Source of the DNA: Methanosarcinaceae archaeon | Lineage (GTDB): Archaea > Halobacteriota > Methanosarcinia > Methanosarcinales > Methanosarcinaceae | Direction: 5' to 3' | DNA: 5,677 nt | Assembly (NCBI GenBank): GCA_030655675.1 | Contig: JAUSPM010000050.1 | Location: 1-5,677, forward strand | Shown here: positions 1 to 4,799 of the stretch, piece by piece | Layout: each line of letters begins with the position of its first letter | Numbering within the stretch: position 1 is the first letter of the stretch | Translations under genes and position numbers: made by a program | The notes under the pieces: generated by a model | Database searches by the model: none | The model's input: only the letters and a program-made list of their open reading frames with translations | Told to the model about the DNA's origin: nothing

Positions 1-152
1 CGCGCGTGTGGTAGTGTCGTTTTTATTTTCAACTCATTAATTCGCAACGCTACAACACAACTTTATACCAGCTAAACAAATACGAAAATTATATCATATG
101 ATCTATACCCTTCATAACCCGGCATTTGAAAGTTGACGTGACACTAGGCATT
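1..152. other. Noncoding region downstream of the PHP gene, cut by the window edge
   Basis: No supportable gene lies here. Both strands carry frequent stops, and the only frames open to the window edge have no start with a ribosome binding site. On the minus strand there is a TATA-like TATAAAG at about 62-68, which could serve a gene lying beyond position 1. On the plus strand there is a T-rich stretch at about 19-30 that could end a plus-strand transcript arriving from outside. Neither can be tested from this window. Confidence 0.5.
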
Positions 153-833
153 TTACGTCTTAATACCAAATATCCTGGCAATCTTTTCGCCAAAACCGAC
201 AATCATTTGTTTGATGACAATGGCTGGAGGTGTTTTTTCGCCCCCTGCACGCACTTTCCCTTGTCGGATCGCCATCAGTATGGCATTGACATCGACCGTG
301 TTATCATCGATATCTATCTCTGTGTATGCTTGTCCCACCATCTGTGGGGTGTGTGCATCACTTCCACCAACTTGTGGAAGGTTGAACGATTCAGCAGCCT
401 TTTTTGCTTTTCGATTTGAACGGTTATCAAGACATCGTGAATTTAAGGTCTCAACAGCATCAATATCCAGACCCTCAACATATCCAATGCCATGCGATGT
501 AAGTTTGAAAGGGTGCGGTATAATGACCACTCCACCAAGTTCCCTTGCTCGCTCGATGGTCTTTTCGGGTGAGTGGTGTGGTTCTATATTCTCATTGATC
601 CCTATAACAAGAATATGTCCTTTTGAGGACATTATCTCGATTCCCGGGATGACAATAAGTTTTGTGCCAATTTCTTTTGCCCTTTTGGCGCATGCAATTC
701 CACCTTCAATAGTATCATGGTCACAAACCGCTATACCATCAAGACCATTTTTTTCAGCATGAATAATTATAGAATCAATATCTGCACTGCTATCTTTTGA
801 ATAACATGAGTGAACATGAAGGTCAAATCGCAT
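153..833 (-). CDS. PHP-domain metal-dependent phosphoesterase
   Basis: This 226-residue cytoplasmic protein should hydrolyse a phosphoester with bound divalent metals; the substrate cannot be read from sequence. The PHP metal ligands are visible in order: HVH at residues 6-8, CDHDT at 37-41 (Asp38, His39, Asp40), PGIEI at 63-67 (Glu66), GHILVIG at 72-78, the PHP tripeptide at 106-108 (His107) and GSDAH at 157-161 (Asp159, His161). The part from GSDAH to GQAYTEI resembles the PHP-associated C-terminal segment. There is no polymerase or histidinol-phosphatase fusion, so it belongs with the small stand-alone PHP proteins, some of which (TrpH/YciV) act on 3',5'-bisphosphonucleotides or RNA 5' ends; that activity is only a possibility here. 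The ATG at 833 is the natural start because the HxH motif follows after five residues. A TATA box about 28 bp upstream and the lack of a ribosome binding site imply a leaderless mRNA. Confidence 0.93.
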   Translation of the reverse strand: MRFDLHVHSCYSKDSSADIDSIIIHAEKNGLDGIAVCDHDTIEGGIACAKRAKEIGTKLIVIPGIEIMSSKGHILVIGINENIEPHHSPEKTIERARELGGVVIIPHPFKLTSHGIGYVEGLDIDAVETLNSRCLDNRSNRKAKKAAESFNLPQVGGSDAHTPQMVGQAYTEIDIDDNTVDVNAILMAIRQGKVRAGGEKTPPAIVIKQMIVGFGEKIARIFGIKT

Positions 834-854
834 ATTAAAAAAAGAGCATTGGAG

Positions 855-875
855 CTTATATATATTTGGAATAGT
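855..875 (-). promoter_or_regulatory. TATA box and BRE-like element of the PHP gene
   Basis: On the minus strand this reads ACTATTCCAAA running into ATATATAAG. The TATA core is centred about 28 bp before the ATG at 833, so transcription would start at or within a few bases of the start codon. The stretch between is a T7 run (837-843) with no purine-rich ribosome binding site, which fits leaderless translation. The 11 bp at 865-875 recur exactly upstream of hflX at 2839-2849. GGAA and TTCC at 868-879 also form a small inverted repeat around the upstream part. Confidence 0.6.
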
Positions 876-902
876 TTCCGTTACAAAAGAGAATATATGT
901 TT

Positions 903-1139
903 TCATAGTTTGAACAAAAATCTTGTTACGAAAAGCATTGAGATCACTGCAACAACTACTATGATATTAGAGGGAATTAAATGATAAATGTCACTTATCA
1001 AATTCACAAATGAATGAACGATACTATAATCGTAATCTAATTCAATTCTCTCTTGGGATGATCCAATTGCAATTACAAATAATGAAATAATCCACAAAAA
1101 TGCAAAAAAAAGTAATATTATTGTTTTTGATGGGGGCAT
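903..1139 (-). CDS. Possible small two-helix membrane protein, unknown function
   Basis: I do not recognise this protein. From the ATG at 1139 it has 78 residues. Two strongly hydrophobic segments are seen: about residues 7-26 (IILLFFAFLWIISLFVIAIG) and about 58-75 (NIIVVVAVISMLFVTRF). A polar linker between them begins SSQERIELDYDY. The C-terminus ends in FLFKL. The open frame extends upstream to an ATG at 1193, which would add 18 polar residues. I prefer 1139 because AGGT sits 5 nt before it and a TATA-like stretch lies at 1166-1180, about 30-35 bp upstream. A leaderless start at 1193 behind an AT-rich box near 1210-1222 cannot be excluded. It ends 69 bp before the PHP start. The frame is short and AT-rich, so a chance ORF remains possible, but two well-formed membrane helices argue for a real, lineage-specific gene. 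Confidence 0.42.
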   Translation of the reverse strand: MPPSKTIILLFFAFLWIISLFVIAIGSSQERIELDYDYSIVHSFVNLISDIYHLIPSNIIVVVAVISMLFVTRFLFKL

Positions 1140-1165
1140 AATGGACCTGCATAATTGTCTATTTG

Positions 1166-1180
1166 TATATGATATATTAT
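1166..1180 (-). promoter_or_regulatory. Candidate TATA box for the small membrane protein
   Basis: The minus strand reads ATAATATATCATATA here, about 30-35 bp before the ATG at 1139. A start of transcription near 1147 would leave a short leader containing the AGGT ribosome binding site. The region is generally AT-rich, so this assignment is weak. It also overlaps the coding frame if the upstream ATG at 1193 is used instead. Confidence 0.35.
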
Positions 1181-1230
1181 GTTGTAATGGCATATATAAT
1201 TCATGGAGGATTTAATTATAGGTTAATTAG

Positions 1231-1285
1231 AGGGGTACGGGCGGCTATTGATGGGGGTATGTAAGTTGTGTGATAGGGGTATGTG
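1231..1285. repeat. Three 22-bp-spaced (A/G)GGGGTA direct repeats
   Basis: On the plus strand AGGGGTA is at 1231-1237, GGGGGTA at 1253-1259 and AGGGGTA at 1275-1281, so the period is exactly 22 bp twice. The second and third copies are better conserved: TGATGGGGGTATGTA at 1249-1263 and TGATAGGGGTATGTG at 1271-1285 match at 13 of 15 positions. A degenerate GGTGGTA follows at 1292-1298, off the period. The array lies between the end of hflX and the small membrane protein, about 90-140 bp upstream of the latter. A spacing near two helical turns places the motifs on one DNA face, as in operator or iteron arrays; that role is inference. The 1194-1415 interval otherwise holds only AT-rich TATA-like stretches at about 1334-1345 and 1356-1366. 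Confidence 0.5.
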
Positions 1286-1401
1286 TATGGTGGTGGTATA
1301 GGATAAATTCACACAAAAATGAATGCCCGTTCGCATATATACTTACAACTTTAAAGGATATATATGTTTCGCCATACTACGAACAAACTGCATAACATTA
1401 C

Positions 1402-1407
1402 AAAAAA
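1402..1407 (-). terminator. Oligo-T terminator after hflX
   Basis: A T6 run on the minus strand begins 8 nt after the TAA of hflX. No stable hairpin precedes it, which fits archaeal termination at oligo-T tracts. The run is short, so efficiency is uncertain. Confidence 0.4.
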
Positions 1408-1415
1408 TGCACCGA

Positions 1416-2684
1416 TTATGTAAGTGTATGTTCTGATTCCGGTTTTAATTCGATTCCCTTTGCTTTTTTGATGATCTCATCACGTGCTTCAAAATCAACT
1501 ATGATCCTGTCTTTGTAACTAATATTGTGCACAATGCTTTCATCAAACAACCATGATACAATTGACATTCCATATTTCGACATTGGTAATGATACCGTAT
1601 CTCGCTTCCATTTTGGAAGTTGATTATATATCTCCATCTTAAGTTCATCCAACCCCAAGCCGTTTATTGCAGAGACAGCAACAGGATTTGGAGTAAGATA
1701 CCCTACACTTTCGAGTCGCTCTTCCAGTTCATCATCTGTAATTCTGTCAACCTTGTTCAGTACAGTGACGATAGGCACTCCTTCGATCTGTTCCCAAAAC
1801 GTATCATGTGAAGTTACAAGTTTTTGTCGCATGATATCAGGAGATTCACTGGCATCAACAACCAGCAGGATGACATCGGCAAGGAATATCTCGTTCAGTG
1901 TTGAACGGAACGCATCAACCATCCAGTGTGGCAGGTCTTCGATAAAACCAACCGTATCAGTCAAAAGTACACGGCGTCCACGGATATTCAGTGCGCGTGT
2001 TATGGGTGAAAGTGTCGTGAAAAGCATATCATCAACGTGTTCATTTTCATCTACAAGCGCATTGAAGAGGGTGCTTTTTCCGGCACTCGTATAACCTGCC
2101 AGTGCTACTATTGAAAATCCACGTTCATGCCTCTTAACTCGAAGGGATTCGTTATCTTTTTGGACACTTGCAAGTTCTTTCCGTATTCGGTTTATCCTGC
2201 TCTTGATGTCCTGCTCATACGAATCCTCATAACTCCCAAGTCCCATAAATCCGGGACGCTCTTCTTTTTTAAGGAGTGATACGATCGCCTTTGCTTTTGG
2301 GAGTTCGTACTGGAGTTTTGCAAGTTCAACCTGAAGTTTAGCACGTTTTGTAGTTGCACGCTCTGCAAATATTTCAAGGATCAACTGGAACTTGTCAATT
2401 ACTTCACACCTACAGGTTTCGGATATATTGTATATTTGCGTTGTACTTAACGGGTTGGAAAAAATAATCCCATCAGCACCCAACTCTTTCACCATCAATG
2501 CAAGTTCTTCAACCTTCCCGCGCCCGACCTGGTATTTTCTGTCAGGCCCTCTTGTTTGCACAACATCACCAACTACTTCGTAGTTAGCAGATCTTGTCAG
2601 ATCTTGCAATTCAATGAATTGCCGTATGTTTTTCGACTCATCGATCATGGAGTCATTTCGCTGTACAAGTATTGCGCGTTTCAT
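1416..2684 (-). CDS. hflX: Ribosome-associated GTPase HflX
   Basis: HflX is a translational GTPase that binds the large ribosomal subunit and, in bacteria, splits stalled ribosomes under stress. The 422-residue protein has the family layout. An N-terminal HflX domain (about 1-130) contains VGRGKVEEL and IFAERATTKRAKLQVELAKL. A coiled-coil linker (about 155-187) follows, then the G domain. G motifs: G1 GYTSAGKST 197-205, G2 TTLSPITR 223-230, G3 DTVGF 243-247 followed by IEDLPHWMVDAFRSTL, G4 NKVD 310-313, G5 SAI 338-340. A C-terminal domain runs from about 355 to 422. The P-loop has Ser where most HflX proteins have Asn, and the bacterial RGPGE glycine-rich linker is replaced by GFMGLGSYED; both look like archaeal variants. 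The ATG at 2684 suits the family start (RAILVQR); no ribosome binding site is seen before it. It is probably transcribed alone, behind a long leader that carries an inverted repeat. Confidence 0.96.
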   Translation of the reverse strand: MKRAILVQRNDSMIDESKNIRQFIELQDLTRSANYEVVGDVVQTRGPDRKYQVGRGKVEELALMVKELGADGIIFSNPLSTTQIYNISETCRCEVIDKFQLILEIFAERATTKRAKLQVELAKLQYELPKAKAIVSLLKKEERPGFMGLGSYEDSYEQDIKSRINRIRKELASVQKDNESLRVKRHERGFSIVALAGYTSAGKSTLFNALVDENEHVDDMLFTTLSPITRALNIRGRRVLLTDTVGFIEDLPHWMVDAFRSTLNEIFLADVILLVVDASESPDIMRQKLVTSHDTFWEQIEGVPIVTVLNKVDRITDDELEERLESVGYLTPNPVAVSAINGLGLDELKMEIYNQLPKWKRDTVSLPMSKYGMSIVSWLFDESIVHNISYKDRIIVDFEARDEIIKKAKGIELKPESEHTLT

Positions 2685-2713
2685 GGTTTATGAATCCCAA
2701 TTGTAAAAACCCA

Positions 2714-2803
2714 ACCGCAGAGGACGCTGAGGGCGCAGAGCGGTAGATGTGGGCGAATTGACAGTTATAGCAGTAACTCTGCGATCTCTGCGTACTCCGC
2801 GGT
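2714..2803. repeat. Inverted repeat of 9-bp CGCAGAG-type units
   Basis: Two 27-bp arms, 2714-2740 and 2777-2803, are reverse complements at 22 of 27 positions, with a 36-nt centre. Each arm is itself three tandem 9-bp units. The left arm has CGCAGAGGA, CGCTGAGGG and CGCAGAGCG on the plus strand. The right arm, read on the minus strand, has CGCGGAGTA, CGCAGAGAT and CGCAGAGTT. The GC-rich arms stand out from AT-rich surroundings. The element sits wholly between hflX and the DUF2209-like gene. No target-site duplication or coding capacity is seen. From memory, similar CGCAGAG-type repeats are scattered through many bacterial and archaeal genomes, so this is probably a dispersed palindromic element; I cannot check that here. 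Confidence 0.8.
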
Positions 2804-2831
2804 GAAATTATGTGCCATATTAATTTGAATA

Positions 2832-2849
2832 CCTATATTTTGGAATAGT
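2832..2849 (-). promoter_or_regulatory. Probable hflX promoter (TATA and BRE-like element)
   Basis: On the minus strand ACTATTCCAAA runs into AATATAGG. The first 11 bp (2839-2849) are identical to the element beside the PHP TATA box at 865-875. If transcription starts about 25 bp downstream, near 2812, hflX has a leader of about 125 nt and the whole inverted repeat at 2714-2803 is inside it. A weaker alternative is a T-rich TTTTTACA at 2703-2710, too close to the ATG to be convincing. Confidence 0.42.
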
Positions 2850-2865
2850 GCCCATTCTATAACTA

Positions 2866-2883
2866 TAATTGTAATTGTAATTA
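2866..2883. repeat. Short TAATTG hexamer tandem repeat
   Basis: TAATTG, TAATTG and TAATTA are in direct tandem, flanked by two copies of TATAAC at 2858-2863 and 2882-2887, 24 bp apart. The block starts 13 nt after the stop of the DUF2209-like gene. It may be simple-sequence slippage. No coding or clear terminator role is visible. Confidence 0.45.
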
Positions 2884-2896
2884 TAACAAAATTCGA

Positions 2897-3289
2897 TCAA
2901 CTATCAATTCCAAGTTCATTCAAAAGAAGATTTCGCGTGCAAAGTGATATGTGGTGTGCCAGTTCGATCGAACTACGCTCGCCAAGTGATTCCTGATACT
3001 TAAAATCACGTGAGAACATGCTTGCAACCACTCCTTCCGGCTGATTATACATTTCCCCGTGCTCGGTTATGATCGTTCCCTCGAATTCGATCTCTTTTGC
3101 AGTATCTTCAATGACCTGTATGATGTCCGTTAATTCCACAGAGTCCAGCCAGAATGTTTTGATCTTGATCTGGTTCACTTTCTCTATATGGTCTGCGGTG
3201 ATTGATACGGATACAGCTGCGCATACCATGTAGTAGCGGTCATTGATCTTATGGCGTCCTGATATGTCAACTGCGATTATGCTGTACAT
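2897..3289 (-). CDS. Small archaeal protein, probably DUF2209 family
   Basis: This 130-residue soluble protein has no characterised function. Its length and opening resemble what I remember of the archaeal DUF2209 family; that assignment is from memory and not certain. It begins MYSIIAVDISGRHKINDRYY, a predicted beta strand ending in Asp8-Ile-Ser-Gly, followed by a second strand (MVCAAVSVSI, 21-30). Acidic residues recur at Glu76 and Glu79 and in a probable final helix (Glu104, Glu109 in ERSSIELAHHIS). This order recalls RNase H-like folds such as DUF3800, but that is inference. No signal peptide or membrane segment is present. The ATG at 3289 is the first start after an in-frame stop. No good TATA box fits the 46-bp gap to endA, so it is probably the second gene of an endA transcript. 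That gap holds a small hairpin. Confidence 0.8.
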   Translation of the reverse strand: MYSIIAVDISGRHKINDRYYMVCAAVSVSITADHIEKVNQIKIKTFWLDSVELTDIIQVIEDTAKEIEFEGTIITEHGEMYNQPEGVVASMFSRDFKYQESLGERSSIELAHHISLCTRNLLLNELGIDS

Positions 3290-3321
3290 ATATTTGGCTC
3301 ATATTTTTGGGTTGGCATTAG

Positions 3322-3335
3322 TTCTCGTGTGAGAA
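3322..3335 (-). other. Small intercistronic hairpin between endA and the DUF2209-like gene
   Basis: TTCTC and GAGAA form a perfect 5-bp stem with a 4-nt loop, directly after the TGA of endA. No T run follows, so it is unlikely to be a terminator. It may mark mRNA processing or stabilise the 3' end of the endA part, or be chance. Confidence 0.3.
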
Positions 3336-4391
3336 TCACATCTTGATCCTGCCAATATCAATATATTCAATCCCTTTCTCACTTTGTACTGCAAAGATCA
3401 TGTGCTTCCTGACACTATTCGCCACCCTGATCGCTCGTGACATAACAGGCAGTGCAAATTCATAGTCAGGTGTAATGGTATGTACAAGATTCTCAGAGTG
3501 TGGTATCTTGTCAAGTGACTTTACCTGGCTGTACAGCCTGAAATGGGTCCCGAACTTGAATCCTGTTTTTGGGACAAGACCGCGATTTCGCAGATCCTCG
3601 TACACCTTATATTTACCCATAAATTCAGGTTCGATCGCAGATGCACGCTTTGAAAACTCCTCTATGTTCAAAACGTTATCGAATTCGCGGTCATGTATAT
3701 CGATGATGCCATTTTCAAGCAGGTAAGCGGATTCCACAAGTGATAACTGCAATCTGCTCTCATCAAGCATCTTGCCGTAAAAGCCATTCTCAAAAAGTGT
3801 ACTCGAGGCTTCGCTGTCCCATACGATCACGCGCTCTTCCAAAAGCGTAGATATGGCTGTTATATCTGGATATATCTCATCCATTTCTCCTTTTGGATCC
3901 ACTGACTTGACCTCGTAGAAAGTGATATCACTCTCTTCGTCAACAATTGCAAGTATCATCTGTTTGCGGACATTAGAAGCAGCATTCAATGACCTCATCA
4001 GATCACGAAGTGGCATTGGTATGCGCTCAGTGCGAACATAAACAAAACTCTTCGCAGCCGTCTTGCCGGGGTGCCCGCCTCTTGGATAGATCCTGAAATC
4101 AGTAACACTGGGCTGAACGTAAAAACCTCTTTCTCGCAGGTCTTTATAGACGATATATTTCAACTCAAAATATTGCTGTCGTATCGATGCGATCTTAAAA
4201 AATGCGGCAAAATCAAGAATCTCACCATTCAGTTCGATATCGATCCTTTTTCGGTAGAGTAAAAATGCAGCCTCAATCAGTGTAAGTTCAAGTATATCTC
4301 CTTTCGGTCGCCCGTAGTATCCTACATTATACAGTTCATTAATAGCCTGTTTATCAGCCACAACAACATCTTTGGTCAATTTACCTATCAC
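3336..4391 (-). CDS. endA: tRNA-splicing endonuclease EndA, two-repeat form
   Basis: EndA cuts bulge-helix-bulge motifs to remove introns from archaeal pre-tRNAs and pre-rRNAs. The 351 residues hold two copies of the endonuclease fold, the alpha-2 architecture in which a fused two-repeat chain dimerises. The C-terminal repeat (about 190-351) is catalytic: KTGFKFGTHFRLY ends at Tyr287, His298 lies in HSENLVH, and Lys329 in SVRKHMIF. These align by eye with the known Tyr-His-Lys triad. The N-terminal repeat (about 1-165) keeps the matching Tyr102 (DFRIY) and Lys143 (NVRKQMIL), but the His position aligns with Lys114, so this half should be structural. The start is GTG at 4391, fixed by AGGTGA 5 nt upstream. 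It follows the Sm-like gene by 79 bp, and the DUF2209-like gene begins 46 bp after it. Confidence 0.95.
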   Translation of the reverse strand: MIGKLTKDVVVADKQAINELYNVGYYGRPKGDILELTLIEAAFLLYRKRIDIELNGEILDFAAFFKIASIRQQYFELKYIVYKDLRERGFYVQPSVTDFRIYPRGGHPGKTAAKSFVYVRTERIPMPLRDLMRSLNAASNVRKQMILAIVDEESDITFYEVKSVDPKGEMDEIYPDITAISTLLEERVIVWDSEASSTLFENGFYGKMLDESRLQLSLVESAYLLENGIIDIHDREFDNVLNIEEFSKRASAIEPEFMGKYKVYEDLRNRGLVPKTGFKFGTHFRLYSQVKSLDKIPHSENLVHTITPDYEFALPVMSRAIRVANSVRKHMIFAVQSEKGIEYIDIGRIKM

Positions 4392-4396
4392 TTAAG

Positions 4397-4402
4397 TCAC
4401 CT
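4397..4402 (-). promoter_or_regulatory. Ribosome binding site of endA, fixing a GTG start
   Basis: AGGTGA on the minus strand is a six-base match to the archaeal anti-Shine-Dalgarno sequence and lies 5 nt before GTG at 4391. It decides the start, as no ATG is in a comparable position. Directly upstream are a T7 run (4403-4409) and a TATA-like AT stretch (4407-4422). That TATA-like stretch is too close to leave room for a leader containing this site, so endA is probably served by read-through from the Sm-like gene or by a weak box near 4436-4446. Confidence 0.75.
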
Positions 4403-4463
4403 AAAAAAATTAAATAAAAATTGAAGGTCATGCGACATTTTAGTACAAACACAAGATCAGTAG

Positions 4464-4469
4464 AAAAAA
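4464..4469 (-). terminator. Oligo-T run after the Sm-like gene
   Basis: A T6 run on the minus strand begins one base after the TGA at 4471-4473. With the later T7 run at 4403-4409 it gives two possible archaeal termination points between the Sm-like gene and endA. Termination is probably partial if endA depends on read-through. Confidence 0.35.
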
Positions 4470-4470
4470 G

Positions 4471-4695
4471 TCATATTTCGCTGAACGGTTCGATCACAAC
4501 AAATTTATCGACTTCCATGATGATCTTATTGATGTTGTGCCATGCAATTATCATATCAGATGTGTTCTCAGATGGCACGAAGTATATTCCAAAATCATCG
4601 AATTCTGTAATTCTTCCAGTTCGAAATGTTTTGGAACTAAATTCGATCGTTATTTCTTTGTCGATGCAGTTTTTGAATACTTCCAGATTCATCAT
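4471..4695 (-). CDS. Small Sm-like (LSm/Hfq-fold) protein candidate
   Basis: This is a 74-residue cytoplasmic protein. Its predicted layout is one short N-terminal helix (MNLEVFKNCI) and five strands: KEITIEF 13-19, TFRTGRITEF 23-32, GIYFVPS 36-42, DMIIAWHNINKII 47-59 and KFVVIEP 64-70. That is the Sm fold order. Residues 27-33 (Gly-x-Ile-x-x-Phe-Asp) match the core of Sm motif 1, though the usual MN is replaced by GI. The Sm2 IRG signature is absent, with WHNINKI in its place, so this is a divergent member or another small beta barrel. Sm-like proteins bind U-rich RNA as rings; an RNA role here is inference, supported by its place before endA. The first of two adjacent ATGs is chosen because AGGAGA lies 6 nt upstream of it. 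Confidence 0.72.
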   Translation of the reverse strand: MMNLEVFKNCIDKEITIEFSSKTFRTGRITEFDDFGIYFVPSENTSDMIIAWHNINKIIMEVDKFVVIEPFSEI

Positions 4696-4701
4696 GATCT
4701 A

Positions 4702-4707
4702 TCTCCT
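4702..4707 (-). promoter_or_regulatory. Ribosome binding site of the Sm-like gene
   Basis: AGGAGA on the minus strand lies 6 nt before the first of two adjacent ATG codons (4695 and 4692). The spacing favours the upstream ATG. Confidence 0.7.
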
Positions 4708-4749
4708 ATCAGGATGATGTACACCTAATTATTACTATAATAACTATGA

Positions 4750-4763
4750 CTATATTTAAAAAT
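4750..4763 (-). promoter_or_regulatory. TATA box of the Sm-like gene
   Basis: The minus strand reads ATTTTTAAATATAG, centred about 60 bp before the ATG at 4695. Transcription would start near 4730 and leave a leader of about 35 nt with the AGGAGA site. A TTATTA-CTA-TAATAA inverted repeat at 4729-4743 lies at or just before the expected start site and could be an operator. A second TATA-like TTATAAGTA lies further upstream, near 4775-4784. This indicates that the Sm-like gene does not depend on the cfbB transcript. Confidence 0.5.
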
Positions 4764-4799
4764 CACTTAAAAGTACTTATAACTATAGAAATTTAGCAG

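Noticed and set aside
126..419. Plus-strand open frame of 97 codons
   Set aside because: It overlaps the end of the PHP gene in antisense, and the translation is low-complexity and Cys/His-rich without a family pattern.
211..762. Plus-strand open frame of 183 codons opposite the PHP gene
   Set aside because: It is antisense to a gene with all PHP metal-binding motifs, has no recognisable domain, and has no promoter or ribosome binding site.
1232..1279. G-quadruplex from the four G runs in the motif array
   Set aside because: The loops are about 3, 11 and 18 nt, too long for a confident canonical quadruplex, and the regular 22-bp spacing is better explained as binding sites.
1223..1336. Minus-strand 37-codon frame running through the GGGGTA array
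   Set aside because: Its ATG overlaps a TATA-like stretch, there is no ribosome binding site, and its Thr/Pro/His-rich content simply reflects the C-rich strand of the repeats.
1753..2094. Plus-strand open frame of 113 codons inside hflX
   Set aside because: It is antisense to the conserved G domain, and its Ser/Thr-rich composition is typical of a shadow frame.
2714..2803. Insertion sequence with terminal inverted repeats
   Set aside because: The arms enclose only 36 nt, there is no transposase frame and no visible target-site duplication.
4485..4495. GGTTCGATC-like string resembling a tRNA T-arm
   Set aside because: It lies inside the coding sequence of the Sm-like gene, and no acceptor, anticodon or D-arm pairing can be found around it.
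4421..4717. Plus-strand open frame of 98 codons over the Sm-like gene
   Set aside because: The minus-strand frame has a TATA box, a well-placed AGGAGA site and a coherent beta-strand pattern; the plus frame has none of these.
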